Source of the DNA: Symbiodinium sp. CCMP2592
Taxonomy: Eukaryota > Sar > Dinophyceae > Suessiales > Symbiodiniaceae
DNA: 64,000 bases
Direction of reading: 5' to 3'
Assembly: GCA_905221615.1 (NCBI GenBank)
Contig: CAJNDT010006007.1
Coordinates: 377,355-441,354, forward strand
Shown: in pieces, positions 1 through 16,131 of the stretch
How positions within the stretch are numbered: position 1 is the first letter of the stretch
How the letters are laid out: every line of letters begins with the position of its first letter
Notes under the pieces: generated by a model
The model's input: only the letters and a program-made list of their open reading frames with translations
Told to the model about the DNA's origin: nothing
Databases searched by the model: none
Position numbers and translations under genes: made by a program

Positions 1-807
1 CTCGGACTCGCAATAGGCCGCAGACAAAGCCGAAGTTGTTACCTACATGTAAGTGAGACATGCGCTGGGCCAACCACGTCATGCATTGTGATGCTGGGCT
101 GTCACACTGCAATAACGTGATGCTCCTCGGGCGACGTTGCCTTGTGGACAGGGGCAGCTATTCCTAATGGAGAGCGGGCAATGACTGCTGGCATCCCGGT
201 CATGCTTCTGCCTCGGCGTGTAAGCGGCACTGTAGTGGCGGTGGAGCAAGTCGTCCCCATTCAACTTGACGGGTTGGCGATACGTCATGGCACATCCGCA
301 CCTTAGTTTCCGTTGCATGAGCAAGGACCGTGCACATGTTGACTGGTGTCATTGACCCGGCGGGCGGTGCTGCAGCATCACCCAGCGCTTCAATGATCGC
401 TTTGTCTGGGCCTGTGCACTCGAAATTTGTCTTGCCCTTGCCATCTCTGCCGCAGCAAAATTGCACTCCAGAGATGCAGCGAGCCTCGTGCCGCTCCAGG
501 CGAAGCTTCTCGCCAATCCGCTATGCCATCGAGGTGCGAGACCCAGGAAGGTTGTGTCAAGTAGCAGAGCTGAAAGGGTTGAAAGGGAACAGGACCTCAA
601 CTAGAAGCCGTGTGAAGGCCCCACCACGGGCGAATCTTGTCTCTGAAAGCTTCTGCTGCTATCGCAAGCCTGGGCTCAAGCCTGGAGCCGCAACATTCAT
701 TCATTGGTCCCGAGGTCTGCAGATAGAGTCAAGTCACAGAAGAGAATGCAGTGCACATCGTCGGGTATATCTTGCTTGTGCACAGGACCCGCCGCCCGAG
801 GAGAATC
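1..807. other. Left-edge region without a recognised gene
   Basis: No recognisable protein, RNA gene or repeat is visible here. A + strand open frame from 330 to 911 and several short antisense frames exist, but none resembles a known family and they overlap each other. The last part should hold the 5' flank of RPN11. No spliced-leader relic was found, although an AG acceptor for trans-splicing must lie somewhere upstream of position 808. Confidence 0.5.
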
Positions 808-4776
<3,969 letters not shown>

Positions 4777-5697
4777 CGCGATGCACGGCACCATCCATTG
4801 GCAGTTTTTCATGTTGGTTCTAAGCCAATCTCTTTCTTTTTGGGACTCGCTTGGCTGAGGCAGTCCTTGGGGTGCATGTTGGCCACGGTGGTCTTCTGAG
4901 GCTAGTCATGATCCACTGGGTAGCAAAGCCTGACCAAGTGACTCGAAAGCATGTCGCTTGGAGCTGCGCATGCCTTGAAGCAGATGAAGCAACGTAGCAA
5001 CAACCTGCGAGCAGGGTGCAATATTCGCCAGCTCGCGTCTAGCAGAAGACTTTGGCAGCAGAACGTGTACCAACAATATCAGTCTTGGTCAGCTTGTTGA
5101 TCTCAGTTGTTAAACTGTTAGCGCGCAAGCTTACGTCGAGCCGTGCACCGACGGACCCGTACAGATCTCGCGGCCGAAAAGGCAGAGTGTCGAGCAGTCG
5201 CGTGCGTGTGTCTCTTGCAATTGACACTTTTGGGAATGTGGACTGTGATTCTGCCAGTTGGCGCAAGGCCCTGTGTCGGCAAGAACTGGAAGGAGCGGCG
5301 CTCGCTCCAAATCCACACGAGGCAAGCAGTGACACATACAATGGAAGTGGCGAAAACTGGAAGGCTTGCCGTGAACAACGACAGGAGAGTCAGGGGAGAG
5401 TAGCTCCAGGTGCTTGTTGACCGCGGTGTGTTCATGTTTTTGCCTTGGTGCTCAAGTTCTCGTCAAAGTTGCAGTGCTGCGCAAAGATAGCGCGGTTGTC
5501 GCAAGCGGTCGCCCTACTTGGAATTTATGACGGCAGCTCGCATGCAAAGCACAGACAGTCGCAATGCATGAAAGACTGACACCGCTTAAGTATCACCTCA
5601 GTTTGCTACTTTGTACAAGCCATCTTTTCTCGCCTGATAACGCTTACCCAACCCTCACCTTGTCAGGCTGTGTGTAGCAAGCCCTGGCTGGTCCCAG
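4777..5697. other. Spacer between RPN11 and the coiled-coil gene
   Basis: No recognised gene. Overlapping open frames of 80-120 codons on both strands between 5039 and 5435 do not agree with each other. The sequence may contain 5' exons of the downstream gene, but none could be joined in frame with confidence. Confidence 0.4.
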
Positions 5698-8600
5698 GTC
5701 ACACTGGAAGAGTTGGAGAAGCGCCTTGCGGCCATTGAGAAGTCTTTGGAAGCCGACGGCGAAGGTGTCTTAGGGTGAGGATCAGAGCCTGCTTTCAAAA
5801 GGGTTTGGGGACCTTCACGATCATGCATATCATGACGTTCAATTGCCTGTAACATAGCAAATCCCAAATTTTCTCGATGAGTTTGTGTTACAAGCTCGAG
5901 GAATGTCGGACAATACCAAACTATGATACAGAGGAGGCTCCTACGCGTTTTGTCTCGTAGTTTAGTGTTCTGCTAGTACGTGTTACTATAGACTATAGAC
6001 AACATGACATCATTCTAGCATGTTATAAGGGGTTGCACGTGTGACATGCGGCATAACCTCTTTTACAGCCCAGTGTTACCAAGGCCCTGAACAGTGCAGT
6101 TCACATTGGCTCCAGAACCCAGGGGAAGCCTTCACGAGACGTTGTCCTCTCTGCTCCATCTTTCCGTAGAGCCTTTTCAGCTGCAGGTGGCGTCCTTCCA
6201 TCGCGCAAAACAGGTGGTGATGCTCAGATCATGAAGAGCCCCTGCCGCAGACATTGCTTCTGGCGAGCCAGCCAGGAAAGGTCAGCGAAGTTTTTGCGTA
6301 GGAGTCGGCTGAGCCGGCTGTCTGTGCGTAGTATTGTGTACTGCGACTCTCGGCTCTCTGATGCTCACAAGGAAGGTGGCGACGAGACTGCAGGACTTCG
6401 AGTCGCAAATCACAGCACAACTGGCGAACCTCCAAACGGCCACCTGGCCGTTTGGTCTATGTTTGCACTTTGCACCCGGGCGACTGACTTCGCAGTCTAA
6501 GGACTTTGACAAAAAGCTTTCTCATGTGAACCGCGGGGCTGCTGCCACGAAGCCAGTGGATGGTGCAGGCGGAGCTGCCGGACTGGATACCATGGCGGAG
6601 GACGCTGAAGCCATTCTCGACATACGGAGTGTGCAGCATCTACCTACTTCTGTATGCTTGCCCTGGAGATTCGCGATATGTCGTTGCTGTCGTTCACGTG
6701 CCAGGATCTAGACCAGCTGAAGTACGACGTCGGAGAGCTGAAGGATTTGCTGGGCAACAACAAAGGCGAAGTCAACCACATCCGCCGCATCGTACTGGCA
6801 TGTGAGCGTGACATGGAGGCGGGACTACACAGAGCTGTTCGTACTAGCTGCTTCATGCCCTTGATTCGCCGCCGCCTGTTGCCAGGACTTCACTGCTGCA
6901 ATGGATGCCGTCAATGTCGACCTCGACGAGATGCGGGCCCGTGTTGATGCCACACATTCCATCATCACCAGCAGGCAGCGTGTGGAGGCCCGCTTGCAAA
7001 AGCCCTCAGCTGTGCGAGGCAGACCACACGACAAGATCGCACTTGACCTGACCGCTATTCCCTGCAACGCAGGCCACGATGACAGCCGAGATCTCGACCA
7101 TGCGCCTCGACATCGGTGATATTCAAGAAGCACTGAAGAACCACGACTCGTGGATGGAGGATGTCTCCAACACGCTCCAGCAGATGCAGGAGAAGGAAGA
7201 AAACTTGACCGAGGACATCATCAATCTCAAGAATGAGATGAACACCAAGTTGGACACGAAGGTGGACAATGTTGCCTGGAAGGACTGTCGTCCCTACTGC
7301 AATACTTCCAAGCATCTGCAAGCTAAGATTGTCAAACCATGCCTCTTGCCAGGAAGCCAACGATGATCTGGATGCTGCCATCAAGACTGTCCGCGACATG
7401 GTCTCGTCGCTTCGCCTGGACGTGGATGCCAGGCGCCGCAAGGTGGACGAGATCCTGGCAACCATCAGGCATGATATCACTGCTGTCGAGACCAACTTGG
7501 AGGAGCTTTGGGACAAGTCTTTGGCACGGAGCTGTCAGTGCCCATCATCACCCAGCTATCTGAAGATGTCTCTAGAACGTCAGACGGTCGATGATCGGCT
7601 AGCAGCGCGGGATTGGTCTCCGTGTCAGTGCGTTTCACACAGTCCATTTTGAGAGACAAGCTGAGGCCGAGTAGTGTTCCACGCGCAGGATTGAGGGGGT
7701 TGCCTGTTCACCGGTTGGAAGCGGTCTCTTTCTTTGAGGAGTCCAAGGCCAAGATCACGAGTGACACAGACCAGGCAGTCAACGCGCTTAATGGTCGAAT
7801 TGCTGGAGCCTGAGCACTGAGCACCTCGCATGTGCCGCACATCCTCCGCATTTCGTAGCACGATTGTACAATCCCCATGACTTCCAAGGACTTCACGAAC
7901 AAGGATTTGGCAGCCACGCAAGAGAGCCTGCACACGACGCAGAACTCTCTGAGCGACTGCTTCAACGAGGTGGCCGTGGTGCGCAGCGACCTGGAAAGAA
8001 ACGTGGCCGACACAGAAGCCCGATTGAAGAACGATATTCGCCAGAAGCAGCATCTCGGACACCGTTTTGCTCCCTCTCTGGAGGTGAACTCATGTAGGAG
8101 ATGCCAGCCTAAACAGAGCGCAGGTGAGATGCACGAAGCTGTCTGTCTCGACTAAGGCAGGAGGCCTTCGAGAAGATCGGTGCAGTGGAACAGCAGGCAG
8201 GGCTCGGGTTCTTGGAGCGTGCGGACCGTGGGCTGTGTGCCCACTCTTTTGAGGCGGAGCTCCGGAGCGCGGAAGCCTCCCGGCGCCTGGGAGCCTTGGA
8301 TCTCCGCATGAGTGGGGTGCAGGGAGGACTGGGAGAGCACAAGCGCGACATCCTCAAGCTGCGGGAGGCCGGCGGCTTCCCAAGCCTAGAAGCAAACCAG
8401 GCAACTCTGATGAAAGTACGTTTGCTCGAGGAGGTGAATGGGCTCACCGTGAAGAGTGCTTCCCACGAAGTGGACATTCAAAAGAACAGTGACGCGACCC
8501 GAAAGATGGAGAAGCAGCGCAGCTTGGCTTTCGTCTTCTCCCTTGCATCCATGCATGGTGTGTCTTCTGCCAGAGTCTGACCTGTGAAGGAAACATGGAT

Positions 8601-9887
8601 GAGCAGAACTGGAAAGCACAAATGGATGCGGACTCTCAGCCTGCAGTAGGAGTACAGAAGGCAGTTGACAGTAGGTAATCGCCCTCTCCCTGCCAACATC
8701 TGTCCTGATGAGGTACATGATGTCTTGGACACGAAGGCGGGCAGATCATGGCTTCCGTCTCGTGTCTCGTGAACTCGGAGGGAGTTATGTCGCAACGTAG
8801 CCTTGGAAGCCTTAGAAGGCTGTGGGAAGAAGCCGTTTCGAACACTCGCCCTACTCCAGGTGAACGAGAAGCCTTTTGAGGATTTGAAGCATTGCACGGC
8901 TGCGCTGACTCGTGGTGTGGTGAAGTTTGCCCAGGACGGGTCCCTAGCTTTGGGAGGTCACCAGGTGGAGGCAAAGGGACTCCGAGTCTCCCAGTGGCCG
9001 AGCGGCCCAGGTGGTTGGAGTCTTCCCCGGCCCCAAGTTCGATGATGCAGAAGGTGCTGACCAAGGTGAAGCCGATGTTGAGCTCTTGGGCTGGGAGGCT
9101 GGCGGCTGATATGTCATGCTGTGTGCAGTCCCTTTGAGGGCTGGCACTTCTCGTTCACCGCCACCTTCCCGTAAATGAAACCTCTTAAGTACTCTTCTGC
9201 AGAACGGGACCTGCGGGGCTTGGAGAAGACAAGGGCAAAAGGGGAGTGCTCTTCGAACAAATGATCTGCGACCCTGACGAAGAAGCGTGATGGCGCATGA
9301 GCGGCCCACAGCCACCCTGCTGGAGGAGTGCGCCGAGAACATGTCCTTCCGTGTCGACAAAGCATGGCGCCAACGCTGTTCCCAACGTTTCCGTAACATC
9401 TTGGTGGCTTCCTTAGCCATGCACTGCGCTGAAATTTCTGAGAGTGCTGCCGCTCCATCGTCTGTGTTTCATGGAGTGACAAGGTTCTGATGCATGAACG
9501 GCACCGTATATGTCAATGTCATTTATGTCAATATACTGTTGTCAGGATATGGTTGCAAAGAAGGCTGACCACAGCGTTCTTCGTCTCTTGCAGATTTCAC
9601 AGCAGCACATTGAGTCACAGCTGGAGCGCGTGAAGCACGAGCGTGAGCTGCGTGGCTGCGATTGCGACAGGCGGCACACGTGTGGGCGCAGTTTTTAGCC
9701 ATGCGCAATTCGTGAAGGCTTTGGAAGGAAGTGGTGGAGCGTCGACAGCAGCAACCGTTGCAGCTGGCTCTCTCAATGAAGGATGCGATACTGCCGTGGA
9801 CACTTCTGACTGTTTCATGCTGTCAGGCAGATCATGTACAGCTTTTTGGGTGAGATTGAACATCTGGTAAAGAAGCGGGCAATGTAG
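5698..9887 (+). CDS. Long coiled-coil protein, many short exons, function unknown
   Basis: A series of short exons all encode charged heptad-like helix. Well-supported exons: 5698-5763 (VTLEELEKRLAAIEKSLEA), 6372-6438, 6502-6630, 6705-6818 (YDVGELKDLLGNNKGEV), 6886-6987, 7073-7282 (DIGDIQEALKNHDSW), 7353 to about 7525 (RKVDEILATIRHDITAVE), 7739-7801, 7889 to about 8046, 8161-8196, 8254-8367, a segment to about 8512, 8860-8934, 9546-9644 (SQLERVKHERELR), 9728 to about 9765. A short last exon begins near 9827 and ends ...IEHLVKKRAM at a TAG. Acceptors are mostly AG|G, and donors include GC (6439, 6819, 6988, 8197), GA (7283, 8935, 9645) and GT (6631), as in RPN11. No ATPase, motor or membrane segment is visible. 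The fold suggests a structural or cytoskeletal role, but that is inference. The 5' end, the middle (7526-7738, 8047-8160) and 8935-9545 are not resolved. Confidence 0.75.
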
Positions 9888-11006
9888 GGGACGGCAGGAG
9901 CAACCACAGGCTGGCACATCGTAGATGTCTGGAGCTATGAGGCAGGACAGCTCCCTGCCAGTTGCATGTATCACACACAGAGTGTCAATCACTATCCACC
10001 GATGTCACCCGCAGGATCTGCAGGATCTCCCGTCTGATTCAGACTGCATGAAGCCGACTCGGTCTATGAAGACTCATCGTGTAGAATAGCTGTATCAGAG
10101 CAGCAAGGTGGAGCTACCGGAAACTAAAAGTTAACAATTCCAGAATGAGTTGTCGGGCAGGTTCTCGAGCAGTTGCAGTAGAATGCGTAACGACTGGTCA
10201 GTTTCACTTTGGACCGACTAGCTCCATGACGCTGAACGGACCTTGCTACAGGCTGTGAACTTTGCGTTGCCTCCTTGCATTCAACTTTACTTGTCCCTGG
10301 TGCTGCGGGATGCAAATAGCTCCCACGGCTGTACAGAAGTACTTGCCCTCCCGACTCGCTGTGCTATGGCTTGCTAACATGGCATGTGCCAATGCTGGTT
10401 GAAAATGCAACCCCTGCAGATACATGTAGGTCGCGGTGTCGACAGCCAGTCCCTAGAAAGAACTACCAGATGGACCAAAAGCCGGTCAACTCCGCAGGCA
10501 GGCAAGTTTGGCGGCCTTGCGCTGCTGCGGTCTGGAGACGTGCGGAGACCAAGACACAGGAAGCTTCTTTTGATCCTCCGTAGCTGGCGCCCGCACCCTT
10601 TCAAGGTATTCTTGGAACGGCTGGGCATCACTCGCACCTACAACGAGGCAGGCGGCAGGATCATGCCGTTCCTTTGCAAGAGTCGCTGTCCGAGGCTATG
10701 TCACGCCTGCTTTGTCTTCTTCTGATACATCTGGTGCTGGCTGCATTGCTTCTGGCAGTGATCTTAGTCCTGCCATGCATCCCGTGTTGGTGTGCGCGGT
10801 TTAAGGGCTGTTGTTGAAGCTTGAGGCCTACTGCCAACCGCGGTTCAGCCGAGCCAAGCGCCCACCTTGGCAAACCAAGGAACCGTTTGCCTCAATTTGT
10901 CTTTACCTTCGGAGTGCAGTATGATTGGCCTGACGTGTTCATATTTTTTCTATTCGCGGAACAATCGCTTGCTGAGACCACGGCGAAGCGTTTCCACACA
11001 GGCTGA
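9888..11006. other. Spacer with no resolved gene
   Basis: Short frames around 10371-10725 are open in two + phases at once, so neither is trusted. No repeat or RNA gene is visible. Confidence 0.4.
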
Positions 11007-11267
11007 TGATGTGTAGACGAGCTGATCACGTTGGCCACATCTTCCACCGTTGACCGTTTGCTAGAGATTCCTCAGAATGCCCTACTTCTGTTTCGCTCGC
11101 CGACCGTGCTGGAAGCATTGACGTCGCGGTATGTCACGGTACAATGCCCCGAGCTGATGCTGTTGCCGAGCGCAAGGGTGGCGCAAAACAGGTTTGCACA
11201 TCCGAGGTATGCTGGCAGACCTCTGACGCCTAAATGCGCCCGGGCAGGTAAGGTAAAGATCGGATGA
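11007..11267 (+). CDS. Possible exon of an unknown gene
   Basis: An open frame that includes DELITLATSSTVDRLLEIPQ and then LLLFRSPTVLEALTSRYV. The composition is protein-like (Leu/Ser/Thr, few Cys/Trp) but no family is recognised. A splice donor may follow LEIPQ. It could be a terminal piece of a gene that extends into 10.4-11.0 kb. Low confidence because no second exon can be joined with certainty. Confidence 0.25.
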
Positions 11268-12570
11268 TGGGTGCAGCGGCCCAGCAGCGCGGGAGTATTG
11301 AGCAAAGGTTTAGTTGGGACGTAAGATAGCAAGTCTGGCAGGTCTTGATGATTCGCCAGACAGATGTAGGTCATGCAACTTTGCGGTTTGTTGGTCGTTT
11401 CGCTGCCGCATTTGCTCTATTTTGCCGTCATCCGTCCCTCACCCTTCCCTTTCGCCTCTCTCCTTCGTCTGTGACACTCCCTCTCCATCCTTTCCTGACC
11501 TGTTCCGCATCTGTCCTTCTGTTTCGTTGGCCCTTCATGGCCCCCTTCCGTTTCCCCTCCTCTTCTGCCCATTGCATGTAAGGCCGAGACCTGGACACGG
11601 AACTCCAGTGGCGCAGCTGCAGCCCTGAAAGCCCCGGCTGAGAGGAAAACGGCTCGAAGCCTTTGTGAGCCTGCGCTCGCGGAGCAGCAGTATAGCCACC
11701 AGACTGTTATTGTCCTGTCTAGTGTACTAAAACCATTGTGACTTTATTGTCTTTTGTTATCATCATCATTTTAATCGGTATTGCCATTGTCGGTATAGGT
11801 ATTACCGCCGTTCGAACGGCCGGTGTTAGTGGCAGTGTTACTAGGATTGTCATTATTGGCATTATTGCTACGCGTGTTGTAGCTATGCTATTACTATTGT
11901 TGCCGTTCTTGTCATCATCACCATTCAGCATTACCAGAAGTATTACCATTCCTGTCCTTGTCATCATTATGTTCTGGATGATTTGTTTTATCCTTGTTAC
12001 TGCAACTGTTATCACGTTGACTTGTATCCTTATTCTTCTGTTTCTTACTAAACCCTGACCTCATGAAGCCGTGCCTGCCTGCGTGTGAGTGTGCGAGCCG
12101 AAATCCTGAACCGGCGAGACACTATCGCCAGGTCTAAGCTTCGCATAGCCAGGCCCCCGGCAGCCGGAGTTTGCAAGTGGGATTCGGGTTTTGAGAGTCT
12201 CATAGGTCTCTATGGGGTTTAGCGGTTTAGGGGTTTTGGGGTTACAGAGTCTAGTGGACGGAGTTATATTAGGTATGTATATGTATATATATATATATAT
12301 ACACATAGTGTTCTATTTGTGCGAGGGACTAGACCATACCCCATTTTGGGCTGATGCTTTTGGGCTCATGTTTTGGGCTGATACTTGTAGGGTTTACATG
12401 GCTATTCTGGTGCTGTGGCATTTGAGCTGTGACTGGAGATGGGGCGGTCGGCGGAGGGGGTTGGTCATCTCTCTGACTCTACCTTTCAAGACCCGCCGCT
12501 CATTCCTACCATGAATCATTATATTCCACTGTCATGAAAGTCAGCAGGATTACTCGTATTATCATGATTA
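11268..12570. other. Low-complexity spacer (TTC/CTT-rich, then ATT/GTT-rich)
   Basis: Pyrimidine-rich from 11400 to 11570. From about 11745 to 12050 the strand is a degenerate run of ATT, GTT, CTT and ATC triplets, which creates a spurious 106-codon hydrophobic frame. At 12058 a short segment begins that recurs at 36763. A telomere-like G/T stretch lies at 12214-12241 and a TA microsatellite at about 12275-12302. Confidence 0.6.
11745..12050. repeat. Degenerate trinucleotide (ATT/GTT/ATC) tract
   Basis: Runs of near-repeated triplets give long stretches of Ile and Val in one frame. The pattern follows the DNA repeat rather than a membrane protein, because all codons are one-step variants of ATT. 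Confidence 0.6.
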
Positions 12571-12599
12571 TTGTCATGATTACCAGCATTGCTGCTACT

Positions 12600-14258
12600 G
12601 GTACTACTGTACAAGAGCGGGCACTCGGGCTGGGATGCTGAGGTCTCCGCCGTAACAGTGATGTTTTACCTCGTCCAAGTCTCAGCGCGTGTGAGGGCCA
12701 TGCAAGGCCCATGTCAGCTTGCGGTGTCTCAGTTCTCGAACACCTATTCCCTTGTCTACGAAGACTTGGACCAGATCCTCCACTCGCAGGAGCCTAAGAT
12801 CTTCGGATCTTTGGCCTGCTCCGCTGTTGCTGACTCGGATCGGAGGCGTGAAAGCCAACATTTCCTCCTGAGCCAAGAGGCGGTCAACATCATCAATGCT
12901 TGCTGCAGGGACCCGAGCCTTCATCATCATCGATGGCTGGACCCACTCGTTGCAAAAACCACCATTCCACCTCCGCATGCCCTCAGATCACCAGTGGACC
13001 GGCAAGAACGACGTTGGCGTTGCCAGCTGAGAGTGCTTACTTGTGTTCTGGATCGGCCCAAGCTGAGTGAAGCGCAGCCTGCACCAAAACCCAGACTTGC
13101 ACAGCTGAGGTCACTGGGCAAGACATGATCTGCTGCCTTGAGCTCGCTGCCCTTCTTGCATGGGCCTTAATTAGACCCAAAAGCGATTATTTGTGCAGAA
13201 GGGCCACTGCCAAGGCTCTTTGGTGCAGGTTTTTATGCCCACCACCCAGTTCACCAAAGCCGTCAGAGCTGGGAGGGCCACACGGCGTTTGCCATTCCAG
13301 GGCTGCTTTACACCGTTGGCATTGATGGGCCCTCAGTGCAGGTTGAAGACAAGCCTTGGGTGATCTCGGGCACACGCTCCTGTACGCCAAGGCCAGCAAC
13401 CGCAGTGGAAGGAAGTGGCTGTCAGTCCAAGCAGCGCCCCTCACTTGGAAATCTGTGCCACGGCTCCCCCCCTGAGTTCTCCCAGAATGTCTCAGGGTGT
13501 GGGAGACATTACCGGAGCTGTGCTCTTTCAGTGCGAGAGCCTTAGAGTGCGGCTTGGTCTCAAGTGCGAGCACTGGCTCTGTCAGTTTTTGGGTTCTCCA
13601 GAATGGCAGCCAGCCACACTGCATGAAGGCCATGCGAGCCTTGCACTTTGTCACCCCGGCCATCATCATGTCCGATGCAACTCAGAAAAGGCGCCTTGGC
13701 TTTGAAGAAAACATTCCGTTTTCGGGACTGCCTCTCACCATGTTCTGAGGGCAGCTCTTGCAGAGCATCGCTGACCTTCTTTGACTGCCAGTTGGGCATG
13801 GGCAGAACTGTGCTTGGCAAGTCTTGTGGCTTCAAGTTCAATGCCAGGGAAAGTGTGTGGACGAGGACGGTGGAGTGGCCTGGGCCCAAACATGCCTCGA
13901 CGCCTGGCGCGTCCACATGCAGAGGTACCTGGCGTGTCGTGACTGTAGAAATAACAGTAATGCGACAGCCTGGAGATGTGCGCAGACTCCAGGAACACTT
14001 CGGGAAGGGCTTTCCGCTTGGCACACCTCGTCGTAATGCCCTCTTTGAATATCCTTGCACACAGCTTCGGACGCCACAGCCCCATCCATGCACCAAAGCC
14101 GAGAATGTGACACCCTCGGAATCGAAAGATGCAGTGCCGAAGACAAGAGCTTTCCATGGCGAGAGGTCTACATCGAATTGAATCTGAAAGATCAGACAAC
14201 TCTGTCACAGTCGAAGAGTGCAGAACAAGCAGCATCAGCTCTAGGTCCCGGGTCCTAG
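12600..14258 (+). CDS. Probable multi-exon gene, family not recognised
   Basis: Several + strand segments look like exons. Near 12915-13030 a frame reads AFIIIDGWTHSLQKPPFHLR and then MPSDHQWTGKNDVGVAS. Near 13265-13350 one reads EGHTAFAIPGLLYTVGIDGP. Near 13390-13470 one reads ASNRSGRKWLSVQAAPLTW after an AAG acceptor. Near 13490-13610 one reads GVGDITGAVLFQCESLRVRL. Near 14140-14255 one reads SFPWREVYIELNLKDQ. An uninterrupted frame of 177 codons covers 13648-14181. The pieces lie in different phases, as expected for introns, but no junction was proven. The aromatic, beta-rich wording could suit a sugar-binding or hydrolase domain; that is a guess and no function is assigned. Confidence 0.4.
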
Positions 14259-16131
14259 TCTAGGAATTAATCTGAGGGTGTGGTTCGTCCTGTCCCGCAT
14301 TGCGATCCTCCTCTTCGGCCTTGACGCACTGATGCTGAAGCCGGGCGCCAGCGAAATCTCAGCTGTAGCAGCTGCCACAGATCCGGTGCTCACAGCTCAG
14401 CAGCTCAGGTGTCGGGAGAACCAGCCTTGGTTCGAGGGGTGCCCTGGCAAAACTCTCCTATACACTCAGGGCAAATTTCGCAGGGGTCTGGCAGTTGTTT
14501 GCAGAGCTATGTCTCTCTCTACCTTGTGAGCCCTTCTTGAGGTCAAGACCGTGTGTCTTGCGTGCTTTGATTCGTCTTGTTGTGTTCCCGGGTACCGACA
14601 TAGCGAACGGACAGTCTCCTGAAGCAAAAGTAAACAATGTGAGTCAAGCCGCCAGCCACTGCTTTACCGGTCTGTACGGAACCGGGGAAGGAGTCTGCGG
14701 GGTGGGAGAGGCCAGGTGCGAGTGGCCGGTCTTGTTGCGGGACACCATACACAAAGAACGGCCAAGCTCTCAAATGGCTTAAGCATGGCTTCGGTCCGGT
14801 GACGTTGGGGGCTCCCGCTCCGAACAGGGATGAGACACCGAAGCCGGCAGGTGCCCGATCACTGTTGCTTAGGAAGTGACGCACCATCAGCTAAGAGCCC
14901 CGAGCAACAGAACTCCCAGACTTCAAACTTCAGCAGTCTTTGCTTGGCAGCGCAGACGTGTGCCGCCTGGCTTGTCCGAGTTGTAAGAGTCGAAGCGTGT
15001 GAAAGTCTTTCTGCAGGAGCATCAGCCTGTACAAGTGCTGGCTGCGGACAGCTCAGTCGTCGAAGTAGGACTGCACTGGTCTTTTCTGCAAGCTCAGGAA
15101 GGAACACAGTGTAATGCGATCCCGAATCTCAATGGTGGTACGTAGTAACGTAGTATCTTGCTGCTTTACATATGGCTGCTTGCATGATCGCCACCATGAG
15201 CAAAATTATCGTTGTTGCACCTGTTCGACTACTGGTTGCGACATCATTCGGGCTACTATTATGACTATTATTATTACTACTCTTAGTAGCAGTAGCAGTA
15301 GGGAGCAATCAAGAGCAGTAGTAGCAGCAGCAGTAGTAGAAGTAGCAGCGGCAGTAGCTGGCAGTCGCAGTAGGGGTAGGAGTAGGAGTAGGCACTGCTC
15401 TACCGAAGCCCCTACAATATTTACAGCCTATATGACCTTTAGGGTGAGCGGCGGCAGAGAAACCCCATGCTTCCGCAGCTTGCAAAGTGTGTGCACTGTA
15501 TTTCTCATCTTGTTGCATGTTCCGAGGCTAGCGATTTTTGTCAAACAGATCTTGGGCATCGTTGGAGCCTTGGACGGAAAACGAAGGAGTCCAATCTTCG
15601 CCAGAGCATCGGCAATAGACCGCCTGCTGCTGGACTCCATTTTAATGTGCTCACCTTGCCTCACCGAGTTAAGCAACTTCAGGTTCAGCTTGGCATGTTT
15701 GTGAGGGAGCGCCTCTTCATATTTGTTTTCGGTGGCCATGGACTCAGTCTGTTGTGCGTGGAGCATGGTTTGACTCGCAGAACAAAACCCTTACGAAGAA
15801 AACGCCGAGGTGAAGACAGTCAAATGCAACCAGAAGAAATTGCCCGGAAGGCTTTAGATTTCTGAAGGGCAGTCCTCGTTCCGGCTGCAGCTGCCTGCCG
15901 AGTTTCGCAGCATGCACATGTGCATGCCAGCTGCCATGAAGAGAGTCATTGACACAATTGTTGAACATTGTCACAAGGCGACAGGTGCACAGTATACAGT
16001 CTAGTATAGCCGCCGATGCCAGCTTAGCTAAGTGCCCATCACCTACACAAATCCAGAGACGTGATCCAGCTCATCTCTACCAAGAAGCTTGTTGTTCTTG
16101 TGCCATGTGAGCTCAGTCGCTGCTTCTCGCC
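14259..16131. other. Spacer with trinucleotide repeats, no resolved gene
   Basis: Two short open frames (14278-14529, and 15467-15865 with its antisense partner 15428-15766) have no recognisable content. The middle part (about 15240-15400) is a TAG/CAG-type triplet tract. No RNA gene is seen. Confidence 0.45.
15240..15400. repeat. Degenerate AGT/AGC trinucleotide tract
   Basis: ATT/ACT triplets pass into AGTAGC, then GGCAGT and GGAGTA triplets. Short tandem runs are interrupted by single-base changes. Confidence 0.7.

Noticed and set aside
5430-5457. Possible spliced-leader relic (TTGGTGCTCAAG) upstream of the coiled-coil gene
   Set aside because: Only the last part resembles the dinoflagellate leader ending TTTTGGCTCAAG, with an insertion, and the 5' half is absent.
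11738-12058. 106-codon hydrophobic frame that looks like a multi-pass membrane protein
   Set aside because: It follows a degenerate ATT/GTT triplet tract; the hydrophobicity comes from the repeat and no conserved feature is present.
14425-14450. TpsiC-like GGTTCGAGGGG suggesting a tRNA
   Set aside because: No acceptor stem, D-arm or anticodon arm could be placed around it.
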